A stretch of 64,000 nucleotides of DNA from an uncultured Verrucomicrobia subdivision 3 bacterium (GTDB lineage Bacteria > Verrucomicrobiota > Verrucomicrobiia > Limisphaerales > UBA11358). Each line of letters begins with the position of its first letter. Position 1 is the stretch's first letter. The notes under the pieces are model-generated. The model was not told the origin of the DNA, did not search any database, and saw only the letters and a program-made list of their open reading frames with translations. The DNA is taken from the NCBI GenBank assembly GCA_903858275.1, contig CAIOIC010000093.1:1-64000 (forward strand), in the 5' to 3' direction. This document shows, one piece after another, positions 19,446 through 28,952 of the stretch. Both the position numbers and the translations under genes were made by a program.

Positions 19446-20585
19446 ATGCATCCTTGTTCCAAGGAATCTGTCACCTTGGGGCGACCCCGGGTTGGCAAGT
19501 ATATTCCACGAAATAACCGCCTTTGGCAGCTTGAAGCGTTGCGTGGATTTGCGGCGTTCTATGTTTTGCTTCATCATATCAGCAGCAGCTATCTGGGCTT
19601 GAAGCATACCATCTGGGGGTTGCCGTTCCGATTTGGGCAGGAAGGAGTGCTCATTTTTTTCCTGCTGTCGGGTTTTGTCATCTGTTATTCGTATGGTAGC
19701 AATCAGGAAGGACGCCACGATTTTTGGGCTTATTTAATGAAGCGTGGCCGGCGGATTTACCCCATTTTTATCATTTCACTTCTGCTGTCCTATTTCATCC
19801 AATGCTTCGCTTCGCACCAACTTGAACCGGTAAATTTTTCAGTGCTGGTCGGCAACCTCTTCATGCTACAGGATCATCCGGAAAAACCGGGAGTGTTCGT
19901 TGTGCCTTTTGCCGACAATATGCCCCTTTGGTCGCTTTCCTATGAATGGTGGTTCTACATGATGTTTTACCCCATCAATCGATGGGTGCCAAAACCCAAA
20001 CAGAAATATCTGGTTTTGGCCCTTTGCTTGGTCGGTTTGATAATCAATCAATTTCTGCCCAACAGTATCTGCTGGTTTCTGGTGTTTTTTATAATTTGGT
20101 GGGCCGGGGTTGAACTGGCCAGAGAATATCTGGTCGCAGGTGATGTTACTTTGGCGCAGCAAAAGACCATGCTACTGTTATTGATTCCGCCCCTAGTCTG
20201 GTATGGCTGGCTTACTTTGAAATGGAAAATGGCTGGCCATCAAATAGTTTTCATGGCCTTTCCTTTTGTGGAATTTCGCTATTTTGTTATGACGCTGGTT
20301 TTTCTCCTCCTGATTTTTGCCTGGAAACACTGGCACTTTATCGGCTTCAGCCAGTCGCTTGGAAGATTTGGCCATCTGGGGTCTATTTCTTACGCGCTCT
20401 ACTTGTTTCACTATCCCATCATTTGCGATCTGCGGTTATTTCAGAGCAGCGTCATTTTTTATTTGGACTTGGCACTGCGAATTCTTCTGGCCTTCATCCT
20501 GGCTTGGTTGGTGGAAGGTAAATTACAGAAATGGATTAACTCCCTCACTGACCCATGGCTGGCCACGCGGAAAAATACAAGGTGA
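19446..20585 (+). CDS. Membrane acyltransferase family 3 protein
   Basis: These enzymes transfer acyl groups such as acetyl onto cell-surface sugars. The 379-residue protein has about ten membrane helices. The family signature LEALRGFAAFYVLLHHI near residue 25 contains the catalytic-type His, and GVLIFFLLSGFVICYSY and MKRGRRIYPIFII follow, as expected (R-x-x-R-I-x-P). The late motif GSISYALYLFHYPI is also characteristic. Polysaccharide modification is inferred from the two glycosyltransferases to its left. The exact acceptor is unknown. Confidence 0.9.
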   Translation: MHPCSKESVTLGRPRVGKYIPRNNRLWQLEALRGFAAFYVLLHHISSSYLGLKHTIWGLPFRFGQEGVLIFFLLSGFVICYSYGSNQEGRHDFWAYLMKRGRRIYPIFIISLLLSYFIQCFASHQLEPVNFSVLVGNLFMLQDHPEKPGVFVVPFADNMPLWSLSYEWWFYMMFYPINRWVPKPKQKYLVLALCLVGLIINQFLPNSICWFLVFFIIWWAGVELAREYLVAGDVTLAQQKTMLLLLIPPLVWYGWLTLKWKMAGHQIVFMAFPFVEFRYFVMTLVFLLLIFAWKHWHFIGFSQSLGRFGHLGSISYALYLFHYPIICDLRLFQSSVIFYLDLALRILLAFILAWLVEGKLQKWINSLTDPWLATRKNTR

Positions 20586-20733
20586 ATAATTTTCCCAAAG
20601 ACCCGACACCGACTTGCAGTCCCATAAAAATTCAAATTGAGGAATATCCTTGATTCCGCTTCTGGCAAAATCATTGACGCGGCAATCATTCTAGTCTGGC
20701 GCTGTTGCCGCAATCCAGCTTTGATGTCGGCGG

Positions 20734-21408
20734 ATGCGGAAAGGCTTCTTCATTACTGGCACAGATACCGGCGTTGGCAAAACCGTTTTGACGGCGTTGC
20801 TGGCGCGGTATTTATGCGAACGCCGCGTCCGCGTGGCCGCGTTCAAGCCCGTCTGTTCCGGCGGGCGCGCCGATGCCCGGGCTTTGCACGCCGCGCTCGG
20901 CGGTGTGCTGACGCTGGATGAAATCAACCCGTGGCATTTTCGCGCTGCCCTGGCTCCAACACTGGCGGCGGCGCGCGAAAAAAAATCCGTCGCGCTCGCC
21001 CAAGTACTTGGACACATCCGCGCAGTGCAGAAAGATTTCGCGGTGACGCTGGTGGAGGGTGCGGGCGGATTGTTGAGTCCGCTCGGAAAAGACTTCCATT
21101 CCCGCGATTTGATTGTGGCGTTGCGCGCCACCCCCATCATCGTGGCGGCGAACAAGCTGGGCGCAGTAAATCACCTGTTGCTGACACTGGAAGCACTGCC
21201 CAAGGATTTCCGTGCAAAGGCGAAAATAGTTTTGATGTCGCCGCCAAAAACAAACACGGCAACGGCATCGAACGCGAAGTTGTTGGCACAATTTTTCCCG
21301 CCTGAAAATATCTTAACGCTTCCGTGGCTTGGTCAGGAATTCTCTCTGGACGTATCCCTGAATAAACCAGCCGTCAAGCGCATGCTCGCCGCCGTGGTGA
21401 AAGATTAA
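20734..21408 (+). CDS. bioD: Dethiobiotin synthetase
   Basis: BioD closes the ureido ring of dethiobiotin from diaminopelargonic acid, CO2 and ATP, the penultimate step of biotin synthesis. The protein has 224 residues. The P-loop is GTDTGVGKT (9-17), AAFKPVCSGG holds the substrate-binding Lys and Ser, VEGAGGLLSPL is the family motif, and IIVAANKLGAVNHLLLT follows. No other bio gene is nearby. Its TAA stop shares bases with the stop codon of the converging TPR gene, so the two frames overlap by 4 bp. Confidence 0.94.
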   Translation: MRKGFFITGTDTGVGKTVLTALLARYLCERRVRVAAFKPVCSGGRADARALHAALGGVLTLDEINPWHFRAALAPTLAAAREKKSVALAQVLGHIRAVQKDFAVTLVEGAGGLLSPLGKDFHSRDLIVALRATPIIVAANKLGAVNHLLLTLEALPKDFRAKAKIVLMSPPKTNTATASNAKLLAQFFPPENILTLPWLGQEFSLDVSLNKPAVKRMLAAVVKD

Positions 21409-23357
21409 TTTTTTGCCGGAGGGTTCGTGGCGCGAAAGGATTCCCGCCACGGCTGCCGGTTTTTGAAAAGTTCCAGTCGATTTTGCAGCGGCTCGAGATT
21501 CTTCATTTTCGCCGCCGTGGCCAGGGTAAGCGCATTTTCAACGCAGATTTGTGCGTTGGTGAAATCGCCATTGGCGGCGCAGGCGATGCCGAGCGCGTCG
21601 AACACGGCTGGCTGGTTGCCGCCGGCAATCAGGTTGGCTTTGCTGCCGAGGATGATGGCAAATTTGGCGTCGCGGGCGCCGGCGTTTTCGTTCGCCGCCA
21701 GATAATATGCGGCCGTCGTCAGGATTTGAAAATTGTCCGGAGCAATCCGCAGCGCGGCACGCAGTTCATCCACCGCTTCGGCATCCCGACCCAGCTTGAA
21801 AAAGGTATTTGCCGCCTCCACGTGCGGCCAGACGTAATGCGGATCCATTTTTTCCGCCTCGTTGAACGCCGATAGCGCCTCATCCAACCGACCGAGCGCG
21901 GCGAGTTCGATGCCGATGAAGTTTTGCAGCTTGGCATCGCCGGGGCGGCGGCGGAGTGCCTCGCGAAATTCGGCCAACGCCTCATCATGGCGGTCCAGTT
22001 TGGCGAGCAGATTACCGAGGTTGATGTGAAGCTGGCAACGGGTGCGCCCGAATTTTTCCGCCTGACGATAGATGGCGAGCGCCTCGGCTGGTCGGTTTTG
22101 CAACTCAATCGCGACGCCGAGATTGACGAGGGCGACATCGTTGTTTTGCGTCACGGCGGCAGCGCGGCGGAACAGGGTTTCGCTGTCTCGCCAGAATTGA
22201 AGCTGAAATTCCGTGGCAAAAATGCACGCGGCCAGCAGCGCGCCGACCGCGACTGCAACCACGGCTTTTGGCGTTTTATTTTTTGCCGCGATGTCCGCCG
22301 CGAGAAAAACGGCAGCGATAAAAAACCCGACCGAGGGAAGGTAGGTGTAGCGGTCAGCCATCGCCGCGCTGCCGACTTGCACGATGCCGATGACGGGAAC
22401 CAGCGTGCCCAGAAACCACAGCCACCCGATGCTGAAATAAGGCCGGCTATACCGCCAGCGCCATGCGGTCAGGAAAATCAGCGCCAGCACGGCGACGGAA
22501 AGTGTCACTTGCTGCGCGAAAATCTTTGCCGGCATCGGATAAACGGCGGAAAGATTGACCGGCAGGAAAAAATTCAGCAGGTAATTCACCACGGCGACGA
22601 ACGCATTTTCCAGCCGGTAGCGCAGTGAGACATCGGTGAGCGAAACGACGGCTTCGCAATTCTTTTGCGCGAGAAAAGTGATGACGCAGGAAATGGCGGT
22701 GAGCGCGAAGAAAGGAATCTTTTCGATCAAAATCGTTCGCTGGAAATGGGTGGTGGAAAGTCGTTTCAGCGGCCAGAAATCCAGCAATAGCAAAGCGAAT
22801 GGCAGGGTGACCAGCATCGGCTTGGCCAGCAAGCCCAGCGCGAAGAAAACCAGCGCGAGCCAAAAGCTGCGCTGGCAATTTTGCCTGGCGAATTTTGCGT
22901 AGCTCAAGAGAGTCAGCAGCGCGAAAAAGGTGCTCAACACGTCTTTGCGCTCGGAAATCCAGGCGACGGATTCGACGTGCAGCGGATGCCACGCAAACAG
23001 CGCGGCGACGAGTGCCGACGGCCAGATTTTTCCCGTGAGCCGGACCAGCAGCACAAACAGCAGCGCGGCGTTGGCGGAGTGGAAAAGGATGTTGACGAAG
23101 TGATGCGCGCCGGGATTCAGGCCGAACAGCGTGCAGTCGGCCATGTGCGAGATCCAGGTGAGCGGATGCCAGTTGCCGGCGTGAAAGGCGGTGAATGCCC
23201 ATTTAACTCCGGCTGACGTCAGTCCGGTTTTGACATGAGGATTGTCGGTGACGTAGTCGTTGTCGTCGTAATTCAGAAAGCTGAACCGTCCCGCCGGCAG
23301 AAACACGACCAGCGTGGTGAGCGCAAGCAGCAGGGCGATGAGGCGTGGACGTGACAT
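21405..23357 (-). CDS. TMTC-like membrane protein with C-terminal TPR repeats
   Basis: The 650-residue protein from the ATG at 23357 (a GTG precedes it at 23360) has about ten membrane helices in residues 1-400. The early loop LNYDDNDYVTDNPHVK carries the acidic pair found in GT-C enzymes, and WHPLTWISHMADCTLFG and WHPLHVESVAWISERKDVLS match the DUF1736/TMTC group. Residues 400-640 hold about five TPR units (ALAIYRQAEKFG, EALAEFREALRRRPGDAKL). Eukaryotic TMTCs are O-mannosyltransferases; activity of bacterial versions is an inference. It shares stop-codon bases with bioD. Confidence 0.8.
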   Translation of the reverse strand: MSRPRLIALLLALTTLVVFLPAGRFSFLNYDDNDYVTDNPHVKTGLTSAGVKWAFTAFHAGNWHPLTWISHMADCTLFGLNPGAHHFVNILFHSANAALLFVLLVRLTGKIWPSALVAALFAWHPLHVESVAWISERKDVLSTFFALLTLLSYAKFARQNCQRSFWLALVFFALGLLAKPMLVTLPFALLLLDFWPLKRLSTTHFQRTILIEKIPFFALTAISCVITFLAQKNCEAVVSLTDVSLRYRLENAFVAVVNYLLNFFLPVNLSAVYPMPAKIFAQQVTLSVAVLALIFLTAWRWRYSRPYFSIGWLWFLGTLVPVIGIVQVGSAAMADRYTYLPSVGFFIAAVFLAADIAAKNKTPKAVVAVAVGALLAACIFATEFQLQFWRDSETLFRRAAAVTQNNDVALVNLGVAIELQNRPAEALAIYRQAEKFGRTRCQLHINLGNLLAKLDRHDEALAEFREALRRRPGDAKLQNFIGIELAALGRLDEALSAFNEAEKMDPHYVWPHVEAANTFFKLGRDAEAVDELRAALRIAPDNFQILTTAAYYLAANENAGARDAKFAIILGSKANLIAGGNQPAVFDALGIACAANGDFTNAQICVENALTLATAAKMKNLEPLQNRLELFKNRQPWRESFRATNPPAKN

Positions 23358-23526
23358 CACGCTTGTTTTAAGCGATTTTTCAGCGGTGGCAAAGCGGATT
23401 CATTTTCGCGTAAAATGTTTTTGCAATTCTTTTGAGTGGACCTGATACTTTGCGTGGCGAACCGATGCTCGGAGTTTCGCCACTTGGCCAAACCGGTTCC
23501 TCACCACCAAGTTTTGAATTTATTTT

Positions 23527-24252
23527 ATGAGCGGGTTATCTCATGCACTAGTCGGAGCGGCCTCTAACCAGACCGAACTCCTTTACATATGGGACAGGGC
23601 GACCATTGAGGCGAAAGCCATCATCGCGCTGCTCTTTGTTTTTTCCATCGCCGCGTGGTTTGTGATGATGTCCAAAGTCATCCAGATGCGCCGCGCGCGG
23701 AAATTGAACGCCTTGTTCGGCGAGGAATTCACCTCACAGAAAGCCGTGCTGGAAATGTTTGACCGCAAGCTGGAGGTCAACGGCTGTCCACTTTACGCCG
23801 TGTATCAGGCGGGCTGCGTGCAGCTCGACGCGCGGTTGCGCGGGCCCAGCGGCGAACGCGCCAAGCAGCAAATCAGTCTCAAAAACATGGAGCACATCAA
23901 GCGCGCCATCGAAAATGTCGTCGCCAAGGAATCGCTCAAACTGGAATCCGGCCTCATCCTGCTTGCCATCGCGGTGAGCGGCGCGCCGTTCATGGGTCTG
24001 CTCGGCACGGTCTGGGGCGTGATGAGCACGTTCGCCGGCATCGCGCAGCAAGGTTCGGCCACCATGGCGGCGATGGCGCCCGGTGTTTCCGCCGCACTCG
24101 TCACCACGGTTGCCGGCCTGCTGGTGGCGATTCCCTCGATGTTCGGCTACAACTGGCTCGTTCACAACTTGCGCGCGTTTACGGTTGAGCTGGACAATTT
24201 CGCACAGGAACTGGTTTCCAAGATGGAGACGGAATTTCTCGCCGACGAATAA
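23527..24252 (+). CDS. tolQ: TolQ/ExbB-type proton channel subunit
   Basis: This is the inner-membrane motor subunit that uses the proton gradient to power outer-membrane constriction at division. It has 241 residues and three membrane helices: AIIALLFVFSIAAWFVMMSK, then LILLAIAVSGAPFMGLLGTVWGVM, then ALVTTVAGLLVAIPSMFGYN. The GLLGTVWGVMSTFAGIA stretch is the MotA/TolQ/ExbB signature. It is the first gene of a tolQRAB-pal operon, 6 bp before tolR, with the gap 23361-23526 available for the operon promoter. Confidence 0.93.
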   Translation: MSGLSHALVGAASNQTELLYIWDRATIEAKAIIALLFVFSIAAWFVMMSKVIQMRRARKLNALFGEEFTSQKAVLEMFDRKLEVNGCPLYAVYQAGCVQLDARLRGPSGERAKQQISLKNMEHIKRAIENVVAKESLKLESGLILLAIAVSGAPFMGLLGTVWGVMSTFAGIAQQGSATMAAMAPGVSAALVTTVAGLLVAIPSMFGYNWLVHNLRAFTVELDNFAQELVSKMETEFLADE

Positions 24253-24258
24253 TTTGCG

Positions 24259-24675
24259 ATGAGAAGGTTTTCACAACGCAGTCATCTGGTGACGTTGAGT
24301 GAGATCAACATCACGCCGTTGCTGGACTTGGCGTTCGTGCTGCTAATCATCTTCGTCATCACCACGCCGCTGCTGGAACAGAGCATCAACTTGAAACTGC
24401 CGCGCGGCGGTTCACGGGAAAAGAACTTGAACAAGTCGGACATCCGCACCGTCGAAATCTCCAACACGGGCTATTACGCCCTCGACAAAAAAAAGATGCC
24501 GCTGCCACAAATCATTTCCCAACTCGCCGGCGAATTTCGCGGAAACCAAAATCTTGTCGTTTACATCCGCGCCGACAAGGAAAGCCGCTACGATCTGGTG
24601 GCGCAGGTGATTGACGGCTGCCAGAAATATGGCATCACGCGCTATTCGCTCCGCACCGACCCGACGCCCAAATGA
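24259..24675 (+). CDS. tolR: TolR/ExbD-type motor subunit
   Basis: This partner of TolQ has 138 residues, one membrane helix and a periplasmic domain. The helix LLDLAFVLLIIFVITTPLL carries Asp23, the same position as the proton-relaying Asp in Escherichia coli TolR. The periplasmic part includes QNLVVYIRADKESRYDLVAQVIDGC, the usual ExbD-fold end. Its TGA stop overlaps the ATG of the next gene in ATGA, suggesting translational coupling. Confidence 0.93.
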   Translation: MRRFSQRSHLVTLSEINITPLLDLAFVLLIIFVITTPLLEQSINLKLPRGGSREKNLNKSDIRTVEISNTGYYALDKKKMPLPQIISQLAGEFRGNQNLVVYIRADKESRYDLVAQVIDGCQKYGITRYSLRTDPTPK

Positions 24676-25559
24676 ACCGGCTCGAAAAAAAATGTCTCAT
24701 CGCCACGACGGGTTTTCACCTGTTGCTGGTGCTGGTGTTGCTTTTCGGCGCCGCATTTTTCACGCAGCACTCCAAGCCGGACGACACAAAAGTTCTCGAC
24801 GTGATTCCGGCGAACTTGATTGATGCAGCATTTAGCAGCGGTGTAAAAAACGCCCAGCCGCCCGCGTCCACACCCATCGTTAAACCACCGGAACCGACAC
24901 CGCAACCGCCTCAACCCGTGCCGGTAGTCACACCTCCGCCAAAGCCAGTCGTTACTCCGCCGGAGCCGGTGAAGCACCTTGACCCTGAACCAGTGAAGCC
25001 GCAGAAACTGACGCCGGATGACTTGAAGCCGATAGATCCGGTGGAAAAAGCGACCAAGCCTGCACCCAAGAAACCTGAAATCAGCCTCACTCCGGTCGTT
25101 CGAAAAATACAAAAAGTGACGCCGGACACTTCCGCCGCCGAGGCGGCGCGCGAGGCGGAAAAACAAGCCAAACTTCGCGCCAAAGCATTTGCAAATGCGG
25201 CGCACAGTATCAAGGCAAACGCTGCTTCGGCTACGACGGTCGAGATGCCCGGCACGGGCAGCGTGTCGTATGCGAATTACGCTTCGGTCGTCAAAAGCAT
25301 TTATGAGCAGGCGTGGACGCCGCCGGACGACACGGCGAGCGACGACGCGAACACCAAGGTCACGGTGACCATCGGCCGCGATGGCTCGGTGATTTCCTCG
25401 CGCATCCTGAATCCCTCCGGCGATTCGCGCGTGGACAACAGCGTGCGGCGAACCCTCGACCGCGTGACTTTCGTCGCGCCGTTTCCCGACGGTGCGAAAG
25501 AAAAAGAACGGACTTTTATAATCAACTTCAACCTCAAAGCCAAACGACTACTCGGATGA
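24672..25559 (+). CDS. tolA: TolA/TonB-like periplasm-spanning protein
   Basis: The 295-residue protein has one N-terminal membrane helix (TTGFHLLLVLVLLFGAAFF), a long Pro/Lys/Thr-rich spacer (PPEPTPQPPQPVPVVTPPPK), an Ala/Lys/Glu helix, and a C-terminal TonB/TolA-like domain (SVVKSIYEQAWTPP, VTVTIGRDGSVISSRIL). In the Tol system it links the inner-membrane motor to TolB and Pal. It overlaps both neighbours by 4 bp. The domain resembles TonB as much as TolA; the call as TolA rests on operon position. Confidence 0.85.
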   Translation: MNRLEKKCLIATTGFHLLLVLVLLFGAAFFTQHSKPDDTKVLDVIPANLIDAAFSSGVKNAQPPASTPIVKPPEPTPQPPQPVPVVTPPPKPVVTPPEPVKHLDPEPVKPQKLTPDDLKPIDPVEKATKPAPKKPEISLTPVVRKIQKVTPDTSAAEAAREAEKQAKLRAKAFANAAHSIKANAASATTVEMPGTGSVSYANYASVVKSIYEQAWTPPDDTASDDANTKVTVTIGRDGSVISSRILNPSGDSRVDNSVRRTLDRVTFVAPFPDGAKEKERTFIINFNLKAKRLLG

Positions 25560-26731
25560 AAAAAATATTTTTTAACTTTCTAATCATCGGCCTCGTTGCC
25601 GTCGCACTCACGAGCGCGCGGGCGCAGGAAATTGACATCACTCACACTGGAATTTTCGGCCAGAAGCCCATTCCCGTTGCTTTAAGCGGATTCACCGGCG
25701 AGGCGCGGCAGGTATTGGAGTTTGACCTTTACGTCCAGGGCTTCAGCTTTGTGGCGCCGGATGCCGCGCAATACCTCATCAACGGCAGCGATGCGGGCAA
25801 TGTCGCCGGCAGCGTCACGGACAAATTTGCCAAGAAGATGATTCTCTCTCGCAGCTACAATGGTGCGAGTTTGCGGCGGCAGGCGCATTTGTTTGCGGAT
25901 GAAATCGTGCAGGCCATCCAGAATAAAAAAGGCATTGGCCAGACCAAAATCGCGTTCAAGTCGCAGCCCGGCGGCATTGGCGCGGGTGAAATTTACGTCG
26001 CAGATTTTGATGGAAACGCGGCGCAGGCCGTCACGACCGACCGTGCCATTGTCGCCAAGCCGGCGTGGGTGCCGGGGCGATTGGCGCTATTTTACACGTC
26101 CTACGCCCGCGGTAATCCGGATATTTTTTACCACAGCCTGTCGAACGGCCAGCGGAAGCCGGTGGCGGGTTATTCCGGTTTGAACACCGGCGCGTCAGCC
26201 TCGCCGGACGGCTCGAAGATCGCCTTGGTTTTGAGCAAATCCGGCAGCGCCAACATCTGGGTCGGCAATGCCGACGGTTCCAATTTGAAACGCCTCACGA
26301 CCGGCATCGAGGATTCCTCGCCGTGCTGGTCCCCGGACGGGCAATGGATTTGCTTCGGCATGAAAACGAAAGACGGCGAGCGCCGCCGCCTCGCGAAAGT
26401 TTCCGCCGGCGGCGGGGAAATCCGCCTGATTAACACCGCCGGCGTTTCCAATCCGACCGAGCCGGACTGGTCGCCGGACGGCAAATGGATCGCGTTCACG
26501 CGGCAGGCGGGCGACTTCGATATTTGCGTGGTGCCGGCGGACGGCAGTTTGCCGCCAACAGTGCTGGTCAGCGGCCAGAATCCGTCCTGGGCGCCGAACT
26601 CGCGGACGCTGGTGTTCAATCACGCCGTTGGCTATCGCCAGGTGTTATCTGTGCTTGACGTTTTCACCAAACAATACAAGGATTGTGTGCGAGCGACCGG
26701 AAGTAATTCCCAGCCCGCTTGGGCGAAATAG
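25556..26731 (+). CDS. tolB: TolB periplasmic beta-propeller
   Basis: TolB is the periplasmic partner of Pal and TolA. It has 391 residues from the ATG at 25556, which overlaps the tolA stop. The signal peptide MKKIFFNFLIIGLVAVALTS ends at the ARAQ cleavage region. An N-terminal alpha/beta domain (residues 25-150) is followed by about five WD40-like PD40 blades: ASPDGSKIALVLS, SPCWSPDGQWICFGMK, EPDWSPDGKWIAFTRQ and NPSWAPNSRTLVFNH. It is slightly shorter than the usual 430. Confidence 0.93.
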   Translation: MKKIFFNFLIIGLVAVALTSARAQEIDITHTGIFGQKPIPVALSGFTGEARQVLEFDLYVQGFSFVAPDAAQYLINGSDAGNVAGSVTDKFAKKMILSRSYNGASLRRQAHLFADEIVQAIQNKKGIGQTKIAFKSQPGGIGAGEIYVADFDGNAAQAVTTDRAIVAKPAWVPGRLALFYTSYARGNPDIFYHSLSNGQRKPVAGYSGLNTGASASPDGSKIALVLSKSGSANIWVGNADGSNLKRLTTGIEDSSPCWSPDGQWICFGMKTKDGERRRLAKVSAGGGEIRLINTAGVSNPTEPDWSPDGKWIAFTRQAGDFDICVVPADGSLPPTVLVSGQNPSWAPNSRTLVFNHAVGYRQVLSVLDVFTKQYKDCVRATGSNSQPAWAK

Positions 26732-26782
26732 TTTTCCATTTCGTGACCGTATTTTAACCTAACTTTTAACCAAAGAAATAAT

Positions 26783-27391
26783 ATGAAGATGAATCAAATA
26801 ATTTTCCCGCTGGTGCTTGCGCTGGCCGCCACGCTGGCCACCACCGGTTGCAAAAAAGGCATGACCAAAGTCACGCCTCTGCCCGGATCTCCGCAAGCGC
26901 GAGTTGGTGGCGATGGCGGTGCCGGCACCTTGCAGCCCGGCCTGCCAATAAACCCGGACACGACCGGCCCTGGCACCGGCACAGGCGGCGGCCCGCTGGC
27001 CAATCGTGATGAATTTGATGGCATGATCAAAGACCCGGCGGCGCTCGCGGCTCACACGGTTCTCTTCGCGTTTGACAGCGCGGTGGTGAAAAAGGGCGAG
27101 CAATCGAAAATTTCCGCCGTGGCCGCCGCGCTCGCCTCGAGCGCCAGCGACAAGCTGCTCATCGAAGGCAACTGCGACGAACGCGGCACGGAAGAATACA
27201 ACCGCGCTCTCGGCGAACGCCGCGCCCTCGCGCTGCGCGAGGCGTTGTCGAAGGCCGGCGTCAGCCCGGATCGTATCCGCACTATCAGCTACGGCAAAGA
27301 CAAGCCGGTGGATCCCGGTCACAACGAAGCCGCCTGGGCGAAGAACCGCCGCGGCGATTTCATTCTGCTCCATCCGAAGACCGGAGCTTGA
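26783..27391 (+). CDS. pal: Pal peptidoglycan-associated lipoprotein
   Basis: Pal is an outer-membrane lipoprotein that binds peptidoglycan and TolB. It has 202 residues. The lipobox LATTGC puts the lipidated Cys at 23; a Gly/Pro-rich linker follows. The C-terminal OmpA-like domain runs from HTVLFAFDSAVVK through LLIEGNCDERGTEEYNRALGERRA, where the NCDERG segment and downstream Arg match the diaminopimelate-binding site, to RISYGKDKP-like ISYGKDKPVDPG. A strong terminator closes the operon just downstream. Confidence 0.95.
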   Translation: MKMNQIIFPLVLALAATLATTGCKKGMTKVTPLPGSPQARVGGDGGAGTLQPGLPINPDTTGPGTGTGGGPLANRDEFDGMIKDPAALAAHTVLFAFDSAVVKKGEQSKISAVAAALASSASDKLLIEGNCDERGTEEYNRALGERRALALREALSKAGVSPDRIRTISYGKDKPVDPGHNEAAWAKNRRGDFILLHPKTGA

Positions 27392-27411
27392 TTCAAAAAT
27401 CTCCCAAACCA

Positions 27412-27440
27412 AAGGCCGCGTGCAAGCGCGGCCTTTTTTG
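27412..27440 (+). terminator. Rho-independent terminator of the tol-pal operon
   Basis: A perfect 9-bp stem AAGGCCGCG/CGCGGCCTT with a TGCAAG loop is followed immediately by a T-run, 20 bp after the pal stop. Confidence 0.92.
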
Positions 27441-27488
27441 TGTCTTTACTAAATCAGTTATTGGGCGTAGTTTGAGGAACTAAAACTT

Positions 27489-27779
27489 ATGTTTACGAAT
27501 GCAATGCTTGCAGCTTTTGGTCTCGGCGGAATGGAAGTCGTTTTGATTCTTGCCGTGGTTTTGATTTTGTTTGGTGCGAAAAAAATTCCCGAACTGGCCA
27601 AGGGTCTTGGTAGCGGCATCAAGGAATTCAAAAAAGCCACGAAGGAAGTGACGGACGAAATTCAAAATTCCGGCACCTCTAACGCCAGCACCGAATTGCA
27701 ACCTCCGGCTCCGCCCGCACCTTCGCGGGCCGATTCGCCGGTGTCGCAGCCCAAGCCGATGGAGACCAAGGTAATTTGA
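27489..27779 (+). CDS. tatA: TatA/E sec-independent translocase subunit
   Basis: TatA forms the pore-like component of the twin-arginine pathway for folded proteins. It has 96 residues: a short periplasmic N-terminus, one helix ([22 protein letters not shown] with the FGxxKxPxL hinge), an amphipathic helix [15 protein letters not shown], and a flexible Pro/Ala-rich tail. A GAGGA ribosome-binding site lies about 12 bases before the ATG. tatC follows 32 bp later; no tatB was seen. Confidence 0.95.
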   Translation: MFTNAMLAAFGLGGMEVVLILAVVLILFGAKKIPELAKGLGSGIKEFKKATKEVTDEIQNSGTSNASTELQPPAPPAPSRADSPVSQPKPMETKVI

Positions 27780-27811
27780 GAACTGCTGCTGCCGTTTCCG
27801 TGTAGAAGCGC

Positions 27812-28885
27812 ATGGCTGATTTTTCCCCAGAACCGCCGGAGGATGAAGGCGGGCCGGTCAAATCCTTTCTTGAGCATCTTGAAGATTTCCGCTGGCTGCT
27901 CGTAAAACTTAGCGTGGCGCTGGCGCTGGCGATGCTGGTCTGCTTGATTGGTGCCAATTATGTGATGGCCATCATCAAGTGGCCGCTAAGCCGGACCACC
28001 GTCAGTTATCCCGGCACCAACCAGATCGTCACGGTCAACTTCGGCACCAATCAGCTGGGGCATTTCCCGCTTTCCCCCGCGCAGGAACTAGTGCTGCAGC
28101 TCGGCACCAATCGTTTCGTCGCGGTCACCATCGAGCCGCTCCTGCTGGGCACGAATCAAGTCCTGGGCTGGCATTTGGATCCAACGATAGACGCCGCGGA
28201 TAGCGCGCAGCGGATGCAGATTGATCTGATTAATCTGAGTCCGGCGGGCGGGTTTTTTGTGGCCATTCAACTGGCTTTTTACGGTGGCTTGGTGCTGGCG
28301 GCACCTTTTCTCTTTTACTTCATCCTGTCGTTCGTGTTTCCCGCGTTGAAAATGCGCGAGAAAAAATACATTTATCGCGCGCTCGTAATCGGCGGCGGCT
28401 TGTTCATGGTCGGCGTGTGTTTCTGTTATTTTGCGCTGATGCCGGTGGCGCTGGCCGCATCGCAAAAATATTCCAACTGGCTCGGGCTGGGCGCCTCGCA
28501 ATGGCGCGCGGAGGAATACATCAGTTTTGTCTGCCGCTTCTTGCTTGGCATGGGTCTGGGCTTTGAATTGCCGGTGGTGATTTTGACGCTGGTAAAAATC
28601 GGGATTCTTAACTATCGCACGCTGGCTAATGCGCGGCGCTACATGATCGTCATCAACCTGATTCTCGGGGCGGTGCTGACCACGCCTGAAGTCGTGACGC
28701 AAATTTTGATGTTCATTCCGCTGCAGTTTCTTTACGAGCTGACCGTCTGGATCGCCTGGTATTGGGAACAACCCGACCGCACCAAAGCCCGCCGCGTCTT
28801 TTTGATGGTTCTGTTGATAATGGCGGCAGTCCTCTGGCTGCTGCTGCAATACGGCTGGCCTTGGCTCAAGCATTATCTGCATTGA
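27812..28885 (+). CDS. tatC: TatC twin-arginine translocase receptor, with an enlarged first periplasmic loop
   Basis: TatC recognises twin-arginine signal peptides in the inner membrane. It has 357 residues, about 100 longer than usual. The N-terminus FLEHLEDFRWLLVKL is the conserved HLxELRxRL-like start, and APFLFYFILSFVFPALKMREKKY and FGFELPVV-like GLGFELPVVILTLVKIG are family motifs. The extra length is a loop between helices 1 and 2 (about residues 60-145) with four GTN-Q/R repeats. It forms an operon with tatA. Confidence 0.94.
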   Translation: MADFSPEPPEDEGGPVKSFLEHLEDFRWLLVKLSVALALAMLVCLIGANYVMAIIKWPLSRTTVSYPGTNQIVTVNFGTNQLGHFPLSPAQELVLQLGTNRFVAVTIEPLLLGTNQVLGWHLDPTIDAADSAQRMQIDLINLSPAGGFFVAIQLAFYGGLVLAAPFLFYFILSFVFPALKMREKKYIYRALVIGGGLFMVGVCFCYFALMPVALAASQKYSNWLGLGASQWRAEEYISFVCRFLLGMGLGFELPVVILTLVKIGILNYRTLANARRYMIVINLILGAVLTTPEVVTQILMFIPLQFLYELTVWIAWYWEQPDRTKARRVFLMVLLIMAAVLWLLLQYGWPWLKHYLH

Positions 28886-28952
28886 CCGGCATAAAACGCG
28901 CTTTACAAGCCGGCAATTCGGCGTAAAGTCAAAGCACCAATCTGAAAACACT

